A DNA stretch of 64,000 nt. Origin: Pseudacidovorax intermedius (GTDB lineage Bacteria > Pseudomonadota > Gammaproteobacteria > Burkholderiales > Burkholderiaceae_C). The notes beneath the pieces are model-generated. The model ran no database searches and was not told the DNA's origin. It worked only from the letters and a program-made list of their open reading frames with translations. The position numbers were made by a program, and so were the translations under genes. The stretch is taken from positions 62,001-126,000 of the forward strand of contig NZ_LDSL01000030.1 of the NCBI RefSeq assembly GCF_001476815.1, in the 5' to 3' direction. Position 1 is the stretch's first letter, and each line of letters starts with the position of its first letter. Of this stretch, positions 1 through 7,999 are shown piece by piece.

Positions 1-277
1 CGGCCGCGCGCTTGGCGTGAGCGAGCGCAGCCTGCAGCGCCTGATCACGCCCGCCACGGGCCACCCGCCTGCCTTCTGGCGTTCGCTGGCACGCATCCGT
101 GGCGCCGTGCGGGCGTTGGCCGGGCCGGCGCCGCTGTCAGCGATCGCAGCCGATCATGGTTTCGCGGACCAGGCGCATTTCAGCCGCGAATGCCGGCGAT
201 GGATGGGACAGCCACCGGCCCGGCTGCGGCGCGACGTCCAGGCGCTGCGGACGGCGACAGCGTCCGGCTACGGCTGA
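1..277 (+). CDS. AraC-family transcriptional regulator, C-terminal fragment
   Basis: About 90 residues of the C-terminal end are visible; the gene begins left of the window. The fragment carries the two-helix DNA-binding region of AraC/XylS regulators: a first recognition part (GVSERSLQRL) and the second motif (AIAADHGFADQAHFSRECRR, then a G-x-P-A-x-xRR-like end). The second motif is the classic signature of the family's second helix-turn-helix. The effector domain is not in view, so target and ligand cannot be named. It ends convergently with the VOC gene and overlaps it by 10 bases. Confidence 0.8.
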   Translation, partial: GRALGVSERSLQRLITPATGHPPAFWRSLARIRGAVRALAGPAPLSAIAADHGFADQAHFSRECRRWMGQPPARLRRDVQALRTATASGYG

Positions 278-669
278 TCCGCCGCAGGCGGCGCCACGGG
301 CGTGCACAGCTCGACCAGCACCCCGTCGGCGTCGTGCACATAGGCGATGGTCTGGCCCCAGGGCATGGCCTCGGGCGCTCGCACCAGCGTCGCGCCGGCC
401 GCCACGGCGCGCCCGACGGCCGCCGCCACATCCGTCGTGGTGAAGGCGATTTCGCCACTGGGCGCCGCCGGATCGGCGCGGCGGGGCGATTTGCCCAGGC
501 TGCGCATCAAGGCCAGCGAGGCGAAAGCCAGCGCGGTGCCGCCGGTCTCGAGCTCGCCATAGTCGCCCTGCGGACTCACGAAACGGCGCCGCTGGCCGAA
601 CGCGCGTTCGTAGAAATCGAGCGTGGCTGGCACGTCGTCGACATAGAAGATGGCGTAGGCGAATTGCAT
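268..669 (-). CDS. VOC (glyoxalase/bleomycin-resistance) family protein
   Basis: The 133-residue product is a single vicinal-oxygen-chelate domain. It opens with FAYAIFYVDDVPATLDFYERAFG, the usual first beta-alpha unit, and closes with a GxxxELCTP strand that carries the last metal-ligand-type Glu. Members bind a divalent metal and act as lyases, dioxygenases or drug-binding proteins, so substrate cannot be predicted from this. Length is normal for a one-domain member, which should act as a dimer. The start is the ATG at 669. Its 3' end overlaps the AraC-type gene tail to tail, which suggests the two are not one transcript. Confidence 0.8.
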   Translation of the reverse strand: MQFAYAIFYVDDVPATLDFYERAFGQRRRFVSPQGDYGELETGGTALAFASLALMRSLGKSPRRADPAAPSGEIAFTTTDVAAAVGRAVAAGATLVRAPEAMPWGQTIAYVHDADGVLVELCTPVAPPAADQP

Positions 670-874
670 GAGGGATGCTCCTGGAGTCGTCGAAAGAGGG
701 ACTGGCGTGGAAGCTTAGGCCAGGGCGGCCGCGTGCTCTTGAACGAAGCCGACGGGAGGACTGGAAGACGGCAGGATTGCAGACGCCCGGGGCGCCGTGC
801 CCGAGGCCCACCCCTACACTGCCATGACGCTGGCAAGCCCCTTGCGAGCGCCACGCCATCTCCTCACGCCTGCC

Positions 875-2155
875 ATGCTCGACCTGCTCATCACCCACGC
901 CAGCCTGCCGGACGGACGCACTGGCCAGTCCATCGCCGTCCAGGATGGCCGCATCGTCGAAGTCGCGACCGCCCTGGCCGCACCGGCGCACGAGACCATC
1001 GACGCCGGCGGCCTGCTGGTCGCGCCGCCCTTCTGCGACCCGCATTTCCACATGGACGCCACGCTCAGCTACGGCCTGCCGCGCGTCAACCAGAGCGGCA
1101 CGCTGCTCGAAGGCATCGCCCTGTGGGGCGAACTCAAGCCGCTGCTGACGCCCGAGGCGCTGATCGAGCGCGCCCTCGCCTACTGCGACTGGGCCGTGGC
1201 CAAGGGCCTGCTGGCCATCCGCAGCCACGTCGACACCAGCGACCCCAGCCTGCTGGCGGTCGACGCGCTGCTGGAAGTCAAGCGCCGCGTGGCGCCGTAC
1301 CTCGACTTGCAGCTGGTGGCCTTTCCGCAGGATGGCGTGCTGCGCACCGCCGGCGGCGTGGACAGCCTGCGCCGCGCGCTGCGCAAGGGCGTGAACATCG
1401 TGGGTGGCATTCCGCACTTCGAGCGCACCATGGCCGATGGGGCCGAGAGCGTGCGCCTGCTGTGCGAGATCGCGGCAGAGGAAGGCAAGCTGGTCGACAT
1501 GCACTGCGACGAATCGGACGATCCGCTGTCGCGCCACATCGAAACCCTCGCCTTCCACACCCAGCGCCTGGGCCTGCAGGGCCGCGTCACCGGCTCGCAC
1601 TGCACGTCGATGCACAGCATGGACAACTACTACGTCAGCAAGCTGCTGCCGCTGATCGCCGAGGCGGGCGTGAGCGTCATCGCCAATCCGCTGATCAACA
1701 TCACCCTTCAGGGCCGCCACGACAGCTACCCCAAGCGACGCGGCATGACGCGCGTGCCCGAGCTGATGGCCGCGGGCGTCAACGTCGGCTTCGGCCACGA
1801 CTGCGTGATGGACCCGTGGTACGGCATGGGCTCGGGCGACATGCTCGAAGTGGCCCACATGGGCCTGCACGTGGCGCAGATGACCAGCCAGGCGGGCATC
1901 CGGCAGTCCTTCGAGGCCGTGACCACGAATGCGGCGCGGCTGATGCACCTGCCCGGCTACGGCATCGCGCCGGGCTGCGACGCGAGCTTCGTGCTGCTGC
2001 AGGCGCGCGATGCGGTGGAGGCCATTCGCCTGCGGGCGGCGCGCCTGGCGGTCTACCGGAAGGGACGGCTGATGGCCAGGTCGCCTGCGGCCACGTCGCA
2101 GCTGTTCGTCGAAGGTCGGCCGGCAAGCATCGCCTTCATGCCGGCGCGGGGCTGA
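875..2155 (+). CDS. codA: Cytosine deaminase-like amidohydrolase
   Basis: The 426-residue protein matches E. coli CodA (427) in length and in active-site layout with a constant offset of four. It has H57 and H59 (HFHMD), Q152, H210 and E213 (HCDE), H242 (GSHCTSMHS) and D309 (GHDC). These correspond to the CodA metal and substrate ligands H61, H63, Q156, H214, E217, H246 and D313. CodA hydrolyses cytosine to uracil and ammonia in pyrimidine salvage. The residue equal to CodA D314 is cysteine here (C310). An upstream in-frame start at 797 would add 26 residues before MLDLLITHA; the ATG at 875 fits the family better. A related deaminase (isoguanine, ammelide-type) remains possible. Confidence 0.82.
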   Translation: MLDLLITHASLPDGRTGQSIAVQDGRIVEVATALAAPAHETIDAGGLLVAPPFCDPHFHMDATLSYGLPRVNQSGTLLEGIALWGELKPLLTPEALIERALAYCDWAVAKGLLAIRSHVDTSDPSLLAVDALLEVKRRVAPYLDLQLVAFPQDGVLRTAGGVDSLRRALRKGVNIVGGIPHFERTMADGAESVRLLCEIAAEEGKLVDMHCDESDDPLSRHIETLAFHTQRLGLQGRVTGSHCTSMHSMDNYYVSKLLPLIAEAGVSVIANPLINITLQGRHDSYPKRRGMTRVPELMAAGVNVGFGHDCVMDPWYGMGSGDMLEVAHMGLHVAQMTSQAGIRQSFEAVTTNAARLMHLPGYGIAPGCDASFVLLQARDAVEAIRLRAARLAVYRKGRLMARSPAATSQLFVEGRPASIAFMPARG

Positions 2156-2290
2156 ACGCGCGGCGGGCGCGCCCGCCGCCTTTTGCGCCGCCTTCGCTCA
2201 GACGCTGCCCCGCTTTCTCGGTGCTGGCCGAGGTACGCGCGCATCCTTACCTTGACGACGCCAGCCGTGGGGCGCATCACCCACGCCTGC

Positions 2291-2872
2291 TCAGCGCTGG
2301 CCGTCGTGCACCGACACGTTCTCCTTGAGCAGGCCGCCCAGGCGCGAGTGCACGCGGCCGCCGGTGCCCATCACCAGCGCGAACAGGATCTCGCGCGGCC
2401 GCGGCGCATCCTGGATGCCGACCTCGATGCTGTTGAAGTGGCTGCGGACGTACGACGCGTGGACGTAGTGCACCGGCACCATCAGGCGGTAGCCCGCCAC
2501 CGCCACCGCCTTGTTGGCCGGCACCATCGACTTGGGCTGGCCCAGCACCTCGCGCATGGCCCAGCCACCGGCCTCGTGCCAGACGGCGCCGTGCTCCATC
2601 TCGCCATCGACGCCCACGATCGCGGCCTTGCTGTAGACCTCGATGCTGTCCTTGCCGCCCAGCGCCTGCACCAGCTCGGTGGCCAACTCGGTGCCCAGCG
2701 CGCGCAACTCGGCCATGAAGGGCATCAGGTCGGGCTCGTAGCGGCCGGCGTAGGGGTTCTGGATCACGGCGCAAGCGGCCGCCAGCTTCAACGGTTGCGC
2801 GGGTGCGGGGCCGCCTTCGTGGTAGGTGGTCTCAATGGTAAGGCTGCGTTTGCGGATCTGGATGAGGGACAT
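2291..2872 (-). CDS. Amino acid synthesis family protein (DUF1185)
   Basis: The 193-residue product starts MSLIQIRKRSLTIETTYHEGG and contains VIQNPYAGRYEPDL, KAAIVGVDGEMEHGAVWHE and VRSHFNSIEVGIQDAPRPRE, which I recognise as the DUF1185/AA_synth family. Structures from Bordetella exist, but to my knowledge no reaction has been assigned despite the family name. There is no signal peptide or membrane segment, so it should be cytosolic. It stands alone between the deaminase gene and the pilin and faces away from the pilin. In many genomes it sits with catabolic regulators; nothing like that is visible here. Confidence 0.75.
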   Translation of the reverse strand: MSLIQIRKRSLTIETTYHEGGPAPAQPLKLAAACAVIQNPYAGRYEPDLMPFMAELRALGTELATELVQALGGKDSIEVYSKAAIVGVDGEMEHGAVWHEAGGWAMREVLGQPKSMVPANKAVAVAGYRLMVPVHYVHASYVRSHFNSIEVGIQDAPRPREILFALVMGTGGRVHSRLGGLLKENVSVHDGQR

Positions 2873-3246
2873 GGTGTGCGGGAAGAAGTGGGTTGGGTGC
2901 AGTATGTGCCGACGGAGCGTGGGGTCCTGGGGGCGCTAAGCGTAAAGGGTCGGGGGCAAGCGCTGAGCCAGCCACATCGTGGCCGATGCTGCCACGCATC
3001 GCAGGGCCGCGCCACCGGCTGCCTCGCGCACAGAGGTGCCATTCGTCGCTTCATTCTTTCCCGGAAATTAAATATTAATTGACGAACCAAAATTTATACT
3101 GATCGAATGTTTTCTGTTGTTCACGAAGATTTTTAGCGGATGCGTGAAAAATTCACGTCAGGTCGAGATCAGCCTTAGGAACTCCGCTGCTACGCTAATT
3201 CCCCAGGCCGGGCGGCCGGCCATCTTTTCCAAAGGGAGTTCTGACC
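2873..3246. other. Intergenic region upstream of the pilin gene
   Basis: This 374-base spacer between two divergent genes holds no convincing ORF. Around 3055-3130 it is strikingly AT-rich for this genome. A TTGACG at 3079-3084 followed 18 bases later by TCGAAT (3103-3108) is a possible sigma-70 promoter for the pilin; TATACT at 3095-3100 is a better -10 but lacks a well-placed -35. A good Shine-Dalgarno (AAGGGAG, 3232-3238) lies just before the pilin ATG. No sigma-54 element typical of pilA promoters was found by eye. Confidence 0.4.
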
Positions 3247-3726
3247 ATGCAGTTCCGTCGTGCACGCACGCAGCAGCGCGGATTCACATTGATCGAATTG
3301 ATGATCGTCATCGCGATCCTCGGCATCTTGGCGGCGGTAGCGTTGCCGCAGTACACGAACTACTCCTCGCGCGCGCGGGCAGCAGCTGCGTTGACCGAGT
3401 TGTCGCCCATAAAGAGCGCCGTTGTGAATTGCGCAGCGGAGCTTGGAAAGTTCGCAGGCTGTGATAAGGGAGAAATGGGCATTCCAAACAGTTTTACCTC
3501 TACGAAAAACATTACCGGCGGCTACGAGGTCAAAGACGGCGTCATCAAGGCCACCACGGGCGTCACGGACGCCGCAGGCAAAAATCTCGACATCAAGCTG
3601 ACGCCGACCCAGGCGGAAGGCGCCGCAAATATGGTGTGGACCACAGAAGGAACGATTTGCGACGAAACCCGCGGCATTCGCCCGGGACAGGCGGGTTGCG
3701 CCGAGAAGGCAAAGTCCGGGAGCTGA
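3247..3726 (+). CDS. pilA: Type IV pilin (major pilin-like)
   Basis: The 159-residue protein has a short positively charged leader ([12 protein letters not shown]) cut by prepilin peptidase before [22 protein letters not shown], with Glu5 of the mature protein present. The N-terminal helix is followed by [16 protein letters not shown], as in pilins of beta- and gammaproteobacteria. Cysteine pairs sit early in the globular domain and near the C-terminus; the latter probably closes the D-loop disulfide. Type IVa pili drive twitching, adhesion and DNA uptake. No assembly gene is adjacent, which is normal for pilA. The gene and its upstream region are AT-richer than the neighbours, as is common for variable surface pilins. 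It could be a minor pilin, but the length fits the major one. Confidence 0.88.
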   Translation: MQFRRARTQQRGFTLIELMIVIAILGILAAVALPQYTNYSSRARAAAALTELSPIKSAVVNCAAELGKFAGCDKGEMGIPNSFTSTKNITGGYEVKDGVIKATTGVTDAAGKNLDIKLTPTQAEGAANMVWTTEGTICDETRGIRPGQAGCAEKAKSGS

Positions 3727-3745
3727 GTCAGCAACGCCGCAGAAC

Positions 3746-3768
3746 AAGGTGCCTCGGCGCCTTTTTTG
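3746..3768 (+). terminator. Rho-independent terminator of the pilin gene
   Basis: A stem AAGGTGC / GCGCCTT (one T-G pair) with loop CTCG is followed by a run of T residues, 20 bases after the pilin stop codon. Strong, monocistronic termination fits a highly expressed pilin. Confidence 0.85.
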
Positions 3769-4191
3769 TTCGCTCGAAGGGCCCAGACGTACTGAGCCTG
3801 GCTCCCCACGACGATGCGCCAGTGCTTGGGCAGCACAACCACATTCACTGACCCGACAGCGCTGCGCGCACAACTGACCGAGCCCTGCTTTGGTGCATAC
3901 CCGGTCGCCGCCCGCCATCACAAGGTGCAGACACCCCGGCATAGCGCCTAAATGACCAGGCACGCCGTTTGCTTAACTGATCACAGAAGTCCCCGGCAGC
4001 GTCGCCGACCGGACTTCGGCGCCCCGCCAATGTCGGCGGAACCCCGCGCGCCCGGCCCAGTTCGCTGAGCCTCCTGCGCGGTTGTTCCAACTCGATTTGC
4101 ATCCCACGCTCCGGCGGCGGCGCTCGCGACAGGTCTTCAACAGACACTGGCCGCGATCCTGGCCCCCTGGCACGGGTGCGCAGGACTCCCC
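3769..4191. other. Intergenic region before nirB
   Basis: About 420 bases between the pilin terminator and nirB. No ORF with convincing coding character is seen on either strand. The region must hold the nir promoter, but I could not identify a confident FNR, NtrC or sigma-54 site by eye. A TGGCAC at 4168-4173 lies too close to the start codon and lacks a correctly spaced GC. Confidence 0.4.
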
Positions 4192-6756
4192 ATGAAAATC
4201 ATCGTCATCGGTCACGGCATGGTCGGCCACAAGTTCCTGGAAGAACTCGCCGTCTCCTCCCTGGCTTCGGCCGAGGTCACCGTGCTGTGCGAAGAGCCGC
4301 GGCCGGCCTACGACCGCGTGCACCTGTCCGAATTCTTCAGCGGCAAGACGGCCGAGCAGCTGTCGCTGGTGGAGGCCGGCTTCTTCGAGCGCAGCGGCTT
4401 CTCGCTGCGCCTGGGCACCCGCGTCGTCGCCATCGAACGGCGCAACAACACCGTCACCACGGCCGACGGCGAGGTGCTGCCCTACGACAAGCTCGTGCTG
4501 GCCACGGGTTCCGTGCCCTTCGTGCCGCCGGTGCCGGGCCGCGACCGCCCGCATTGCCACGTCTACCGCACCATCGAGGACCTGGAGGGCATGAAGGCCT
4601 CGGGCGCCAAGTCGAAGAGCGGCGTGGTGGTGGGCGGCGGCCTGCTGGGCCTGGAATGCGCCAAGGCGCTGCGCGACCTGGGCCTGGAGACGCACGTCGT
4701 CGAATTTGCGCCGCGCCTGATGGCGGTGCAGGTGGACGAAGGCGGCGGCCGCGTGCTGCGCAGCAAGATCGAGGCGCTGGGCGTGCAGGTGCACACCGGC
4801 CGCAACACGCTGGAGATCACCGATGGCGCCACGGCGCGCCACCGCATGGTGTTCGCCGACGGCACCTGGCTGGAATGCGACATGATCGTCTTTTCCGCCG
4901 GCATCCGGCCACAGGACGCCCTGGCCCGCCAGAGCGCGCTGGCCGTTGGCCCGCGCGGCGGCGTGGCGGTGGACGACCACTGCCGCAGCGCCGACCGCGA
5001 CATCTACGCCATCGGCGAATGCGCCTCGTGGAGCGAGCAGCTCTACGGCCTGGTCGCGCCCGGCTACGAGATGGCCCGCGTGGCGGCCCGGCACTTGGCC
5101 GGCGATGCCGAAGCCGCCTTCGCGGGCGCCGACATGAGCACCAAGCTCAAGCTGATGGGCGTGGACGTGGCCAGCATCGGCGACGCCCACGGCCGCACGC
5201 CCGGCAGCCGCAGCTTCCAGTACGTGGACGAGATCAAGCAGGTCTACAAGAAGATCGTGGTCAGCGCTGACGGCACCAAGCTGCTGGGCGCCGTGCTGGT
5301 CGGCAACGCCGACGAGTACGGCACGCTGCTGCAGATGGCGCTCAACGGCATCGCCCTGCCCGCGTCGCCCGAATTCCTGATCCTGCCCGCCAGCGACGGG
5401 CAGGCCAAGCCCGGCCTGGGCGTGGACGCGCTGCCGGACACAGCGCAGATCTGCTCCTGCAACAACGTCAGCAAGGGCCAGATCTGCGCCGCCGTGGGCG
5501 ACGGCGCCTGCACCATCGGCCAGCTCAAGGCCTGCACCAAGGCCGGCGCCACCTGCGGCGGCTGCGTGCCGCTGGTCACGCAGGTGATGAAGGTCGAGAT
5601 GGCCCGCCGCGGCCTGGCCGTCAACAACCACCTGTGCGAGCACTTCCCGCATTCGCGGCAGGAGCTGTATCACCTGGTGCGCGTGGGCGGCATCAAGACC
5701 TTCGACGAGTTGCTGGCCAGGCACGGCCAGGGCCTGGGCTGCGACATCTGCAAGCCCACGGCGGCCAGCATCCTGGCCTCCTGCTGGAACGACTTCGTGC
5801 TCAAGCCCGAACTTGCCAAGCTGCAGGACAGCAACGACTACTTCCTCGGCAACATCCAGAAGGACGGCACCTACTCGGTGGTGCCGCGCATGCCCGGCGG
5901 CGAGGTCACGCCCGACGGCCTGATCGCGGTCGGCCAGGTCGCGAAGAAATACGGCCTGTACACCAAGGTGACGGGTGGCGCGCGGGTGGACATGTTCGGT
6001 GCGCGGCTGGAGCAGCTGCCGCTGATCTGGGAAGAACTGATCGCCGCCGGCTTCGAGAGCGGCCATGCCTATGGCAAGTCGCTGCGCACCGTGAAGAGCT
6101 GCGTGGGCAGCACCTGGTGTCGCTACGGCGTGCAGGACTCGGTGGGCCTGGCCGTCGAGCTGGAGAACCGCTACAAGGGCCTGCGCGCGCCGCACAAGAT
6201 CAAGTTCGGCGTCTCGGGCTGCACCCGCGAATGTGCCGAGGCCCAGGGCAAGGACGTGGGCGTGATCGCCACCGAAAAGGGCTGGAACCTCTACGTCTGC
6301 GGCAACGGCGGCATGAAGCCGCGCCATGCCGAGCTGATCGCCAGCGACCTCACCAAGGCGCAGCTGATCCAGCTGATCGACCGCTTCCTGATGTTCTACG
6401 TGCGCACCGCCGACCGGCTGCAGCGCACCAGCACCTGGCGCGACAACCTCGAAGGCGGCCTCGACTACCTCAAGAAGGTGTTGATCGACGACAGCCTGGG
6501 CCTGGCCGCCGAACTCGAGACGCAGATGCAGGCCGTGGTCGACACCTACCAGTGCGAATGGAAGACCGCCGTGACCAACCCCGCCGTGCGCAGCCGCTTC
6601 CGCAGCTTCGTCAACAGCGATGCGCCGGACGAGCGCATCATGTTCGTCAAGGAGCGCGGCCAGATCCGCCCCGCCCGCGCTGAAGAACGCCCTGCTGCGC
6701 CGGGCGCCGCCGACGCACAGACCCAAGCCGAGCAGTCCGAAGCCACGCCCGCCTGA
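4192..6756 (+). CDS. nirB: Nitrite reductase (NADH), large subunit
   Basis: The 854-residue protein reduces nitrite to ammonia with six electrons from NADH, in the cytoplasm. Domains in order: an FAD-binding pyridine-nucleotide reductase half (GHGMVGHKF near 7-15; a second nucleotide-binding loop VVGGGLLGLE near 145), a BFD-type [2Fe-2S] domain beginning CSCNNV (C421, C423) and closing CGGC, then nitrite/sulfite reductase ferredoxin-like and 4Fe-4S/siroheme domains. The siroheme cluster ligands C637, C643 (CVGSTWC) and C677, C681 (CTREC) are all present. Length matches E. coli NirB (847). It heads a co-directional unit with nirD and a nitrite channel, so the role may be assimilatory or ammonifying. 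No nitrate reductase lies in view. Confidence 0.96.
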   Translation: MKIIVIGHGMVGHKFLEELAVSSLASAEVTVLCEEPRPAYDRVHLSEFFSGKTAEQLSLVEAGFFERSGFSLRLGTRVVAIERRNNTVTTADGEVLPYDKLVLATGSVPFVPPVPGRDRPHCHVYRTIEDLEGMKASGAKSKSGVVVGGGLLGLECAKALRDLGLETHVVEFAPRLMAVQVDEGGGRVLRSKIEALGVQVHTGRNTLEITDGATARHRMVFADGTWLECDMIVFSAGIRPQDALARQSALAVGPRGGVAVDDHCRSADRDIYAIGECASWSEQLYGLVAPGYEMARVAARHLAGDAEAAFAGADMSTKLKLMGVDVASIGDAHGRTPGSRSFQYVDEIKQVYKKIVVSADGTKLLGAVLVGNADEYGTLLQMALNGIALPASPEFLILPASDGQAKPGLGVDALPDTAQICSCNNVSKGQICAAVGDGACTIGQLKACTKAGATCGGCVPLVTQVMKVEMARRGLAVNNHLCEHFPHSRQELYHLVRVGGIKTFDELLARHGQGLGCDICKPTAASILASCWNDFVLKPELAKLQDSNDYFLGNIQKDGTYSVVPRMPGGEVTPDGLIAVGQVAKKYGLYTKVTGGARVDMFGARLEQLPLIWEELIAAGFESGHAYGKSLRTVKSCVGSTWCRYGVQDSVGLAVELENRYKGLRAPHKIKFGVSGCTRECAEAQGKDVGVIATEKGWNLYVCGNGGMKPRHAELIASDLTKAQLIQLIDRFLMFYVRTADRLQRTSTWRDNLEGGLDYLKKVLIDDSLGLAAELETQMQAVVDTYQCEWKTAVTNPAVRSRFRSFVNSDAPDERIMFVKERGQIRPARAEERPAAPGAADAQTQAEQSEATPA

Positions 6757-6767
6757 GGAGAACCCGC

Positions 6768-7109
6768 ATGACCTCGACCCTCGCCCCCGAATGGACCGCC
6801 GCCTGTGCGGTCGACGACATCCTGCCCGACACCGGCGTCTGCGCCCGCGTGGGTGGCCGGCACATCGCCATCTTCCGCATCGGCGACGACCGCTTCTATG
6901 CCATCGACAACGTCGACCCGCGGTCCGGCGCCAGCGTGCTGTCGCGCGGGCTCACCGGCAGCCTGGGCGGCCGCACCGTCGTCGCCTCGCCGCTCTACAA
7001 GAACCACTTCGACCTGGTGACGGGCGAATGCCTGGAGGCGCCGCAGCACTCGGTGCGCGCCCATGCGGTGCGGGTGGACGGCGGCCGCGTGCTGGTCGCC
7101 CTCGGCTGA
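6768..7109 (+). CDS. nirD: Nitrite reductase (NADH), small subunit
   Basis: The 113-residue protein is the Rieske-fold NirD partner of NirB. It shows the family's DDILPDTGVCARV start and the IFRIGDDRFYAIDNVDPRSGASVLSRG core, then SPLYKNHFDLVTGECLE. As in other NirD proteins, the Cys/His pairs that hold a Rieske cluster are absent, so it is probably structural. It starts 11 bases after nirB behind a GAGGAG ribosome-binding site, which argues for one transcript and stoichiometric expression. Confidence 0.94.
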   Translation: MTSTLAPEWTAACAVDDILPDTGVCARVGGRHIAIFRIGDDRFYAIDNVDPRSGASVLSRGLTGSLGGRTVVASPLYKNHFDLVTGECLEAPQHSVRAHAVRVDGGRVLVALG

Positions 7110-7155
7110 ACGCCGCGCCCCCTTCTCGAACTCCAAGACTCTTCCAAGGAATCCC

Positions 7156-7968
7156 ATGGCCTATCTCGCCCCCGCCGAATTCGTCACCAAGATGGTGGAC
7201 GCCGGCGAATCCAAGCTGCTGATGTCCACCCGCGACACGCTGATCCGCTCGTACATGGCCGGCGCCATCCTTGCGCTGGCCGCTGCCTTCGCCGTCACGG
7301 TCACCGTCAACACCGGCAACGCGCTGGTGGGCGCCATGCTGTTCCCGGTCGGCTTCATCATGCTGTACCTGCTGGGCTTTGATCTGCTGACCGGCGTGTT
7401 CACGCTGGCGCCGCTCGCCGTTTTCGACAAGCGCCCCGGCGCGACCTGGCGCGCCGTCCTGCGCAACTGGTCGCTGGTCTTCGTCGGCAACTTCGCCGGC
7501 GCCCTCACGGTGGCCGTGTTCATGGCCATCATCTTCACCTTCGGCTGGTCCGAAGCGCCCAACGCCGTCGGCCAGAAGATCGGCCACATCGGCGAAGGCC
7601 GCACGGTGGGCTATGCGGCCCACGGCGCCGCCGGCATGCTGACGCTGTTCATCCGCGGCGTGATGTGCAACTGGATGGTCTCCACCGGTGTGGTGGCGGC
7701 CATGATGTCCACCACCGTGTCCGGCAAGGCCATCGGCATGTGGATGCCGGTGATGGTGTTCTTCTACATGGGCTTCGAACACAGCATCGTGAACATGTTC
7801 CTGTTCCCCTCCGGCCTGCTGCTGGGCGGCAACTTCACGATCATGGACTACCTGATCTGGAACGAGATCCCCACCGTGCTGGGCAACCTGGTGGGCGGCC
7901 TGACCTTCGTCGGCGCCACCCTCTACTCGACGCACTACAAGACGGCGCCCAAGCGCGCCCGCGCCTGA
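7156..7968 (+). CDS. nirC: Formate/nitrite transporter (FNT) family channel
   Basis: The 270-residue protein is a six-helix FNT channel of the inner membrane that passes nitrite or formate. It shows the FNT landmarks: an N-terminal helix pair ending in GFIMLYLLGFDLLTGVF, then LRNWSLVFVGNFAGAL, the central MCNWMVS helix break and GFEHSIVNMFLFP, which carries the conserved pore His. The ATG at 7156 sits five bases after AAGGA; an upstream in-frame start at 7063 would lie inside nirD. Its place right after nirBD makes nitrite uptake or export the likely job, hence nirC rather than focA. Confidence 0.88.
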   Translation: MAYLAPAEFVTKMVDAGESKLLMSTRDTLIRSYMAGAILALAAAFAVTVTVNTGNALVGAMLFPVGFIMLYLLGFDLLTGVFTLAPLAVFDKRPGATWRAVLRNWSLVFVGNFAGALTVAVFMAIIFTFGWSEAPNAVGQKIGHIGEGRTVGYAAHGAAGMLTLFIRGVMCNWMVSTGVVAAMMSTTVSGKAIGMWMPVMVFFYMGFEHSIVNMFLFPSGLLLGGNFTIMDYLIWNEIPTVLGNLVGGLTFVGATLYSTHYKTAPKRARA

Positions 7969-7999
7969 CCGACGGCCGGCCGACGCGCACGCCGCCTTC

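Noticed and set aside
3079-3100. TTGACG plus TATACT as a pilin promoter
   Set aside because: The spacer is only 10 bases, too short for sigma-70; at most one of the two boxes is used.
4168-4182. TGGCAC resembling a sigma-54 -24 element before nirB
   Set aside because: The base pair 10 nucleotides after GG is CA instead of GC, and the site would leave no room for a leader before the ATG at 4192.
3973-6726. A 917-codon open frame antisense to nirB
   Set aside because: Same GC-shadow effect; composition is unlike a protein and nirB has every expected motif.
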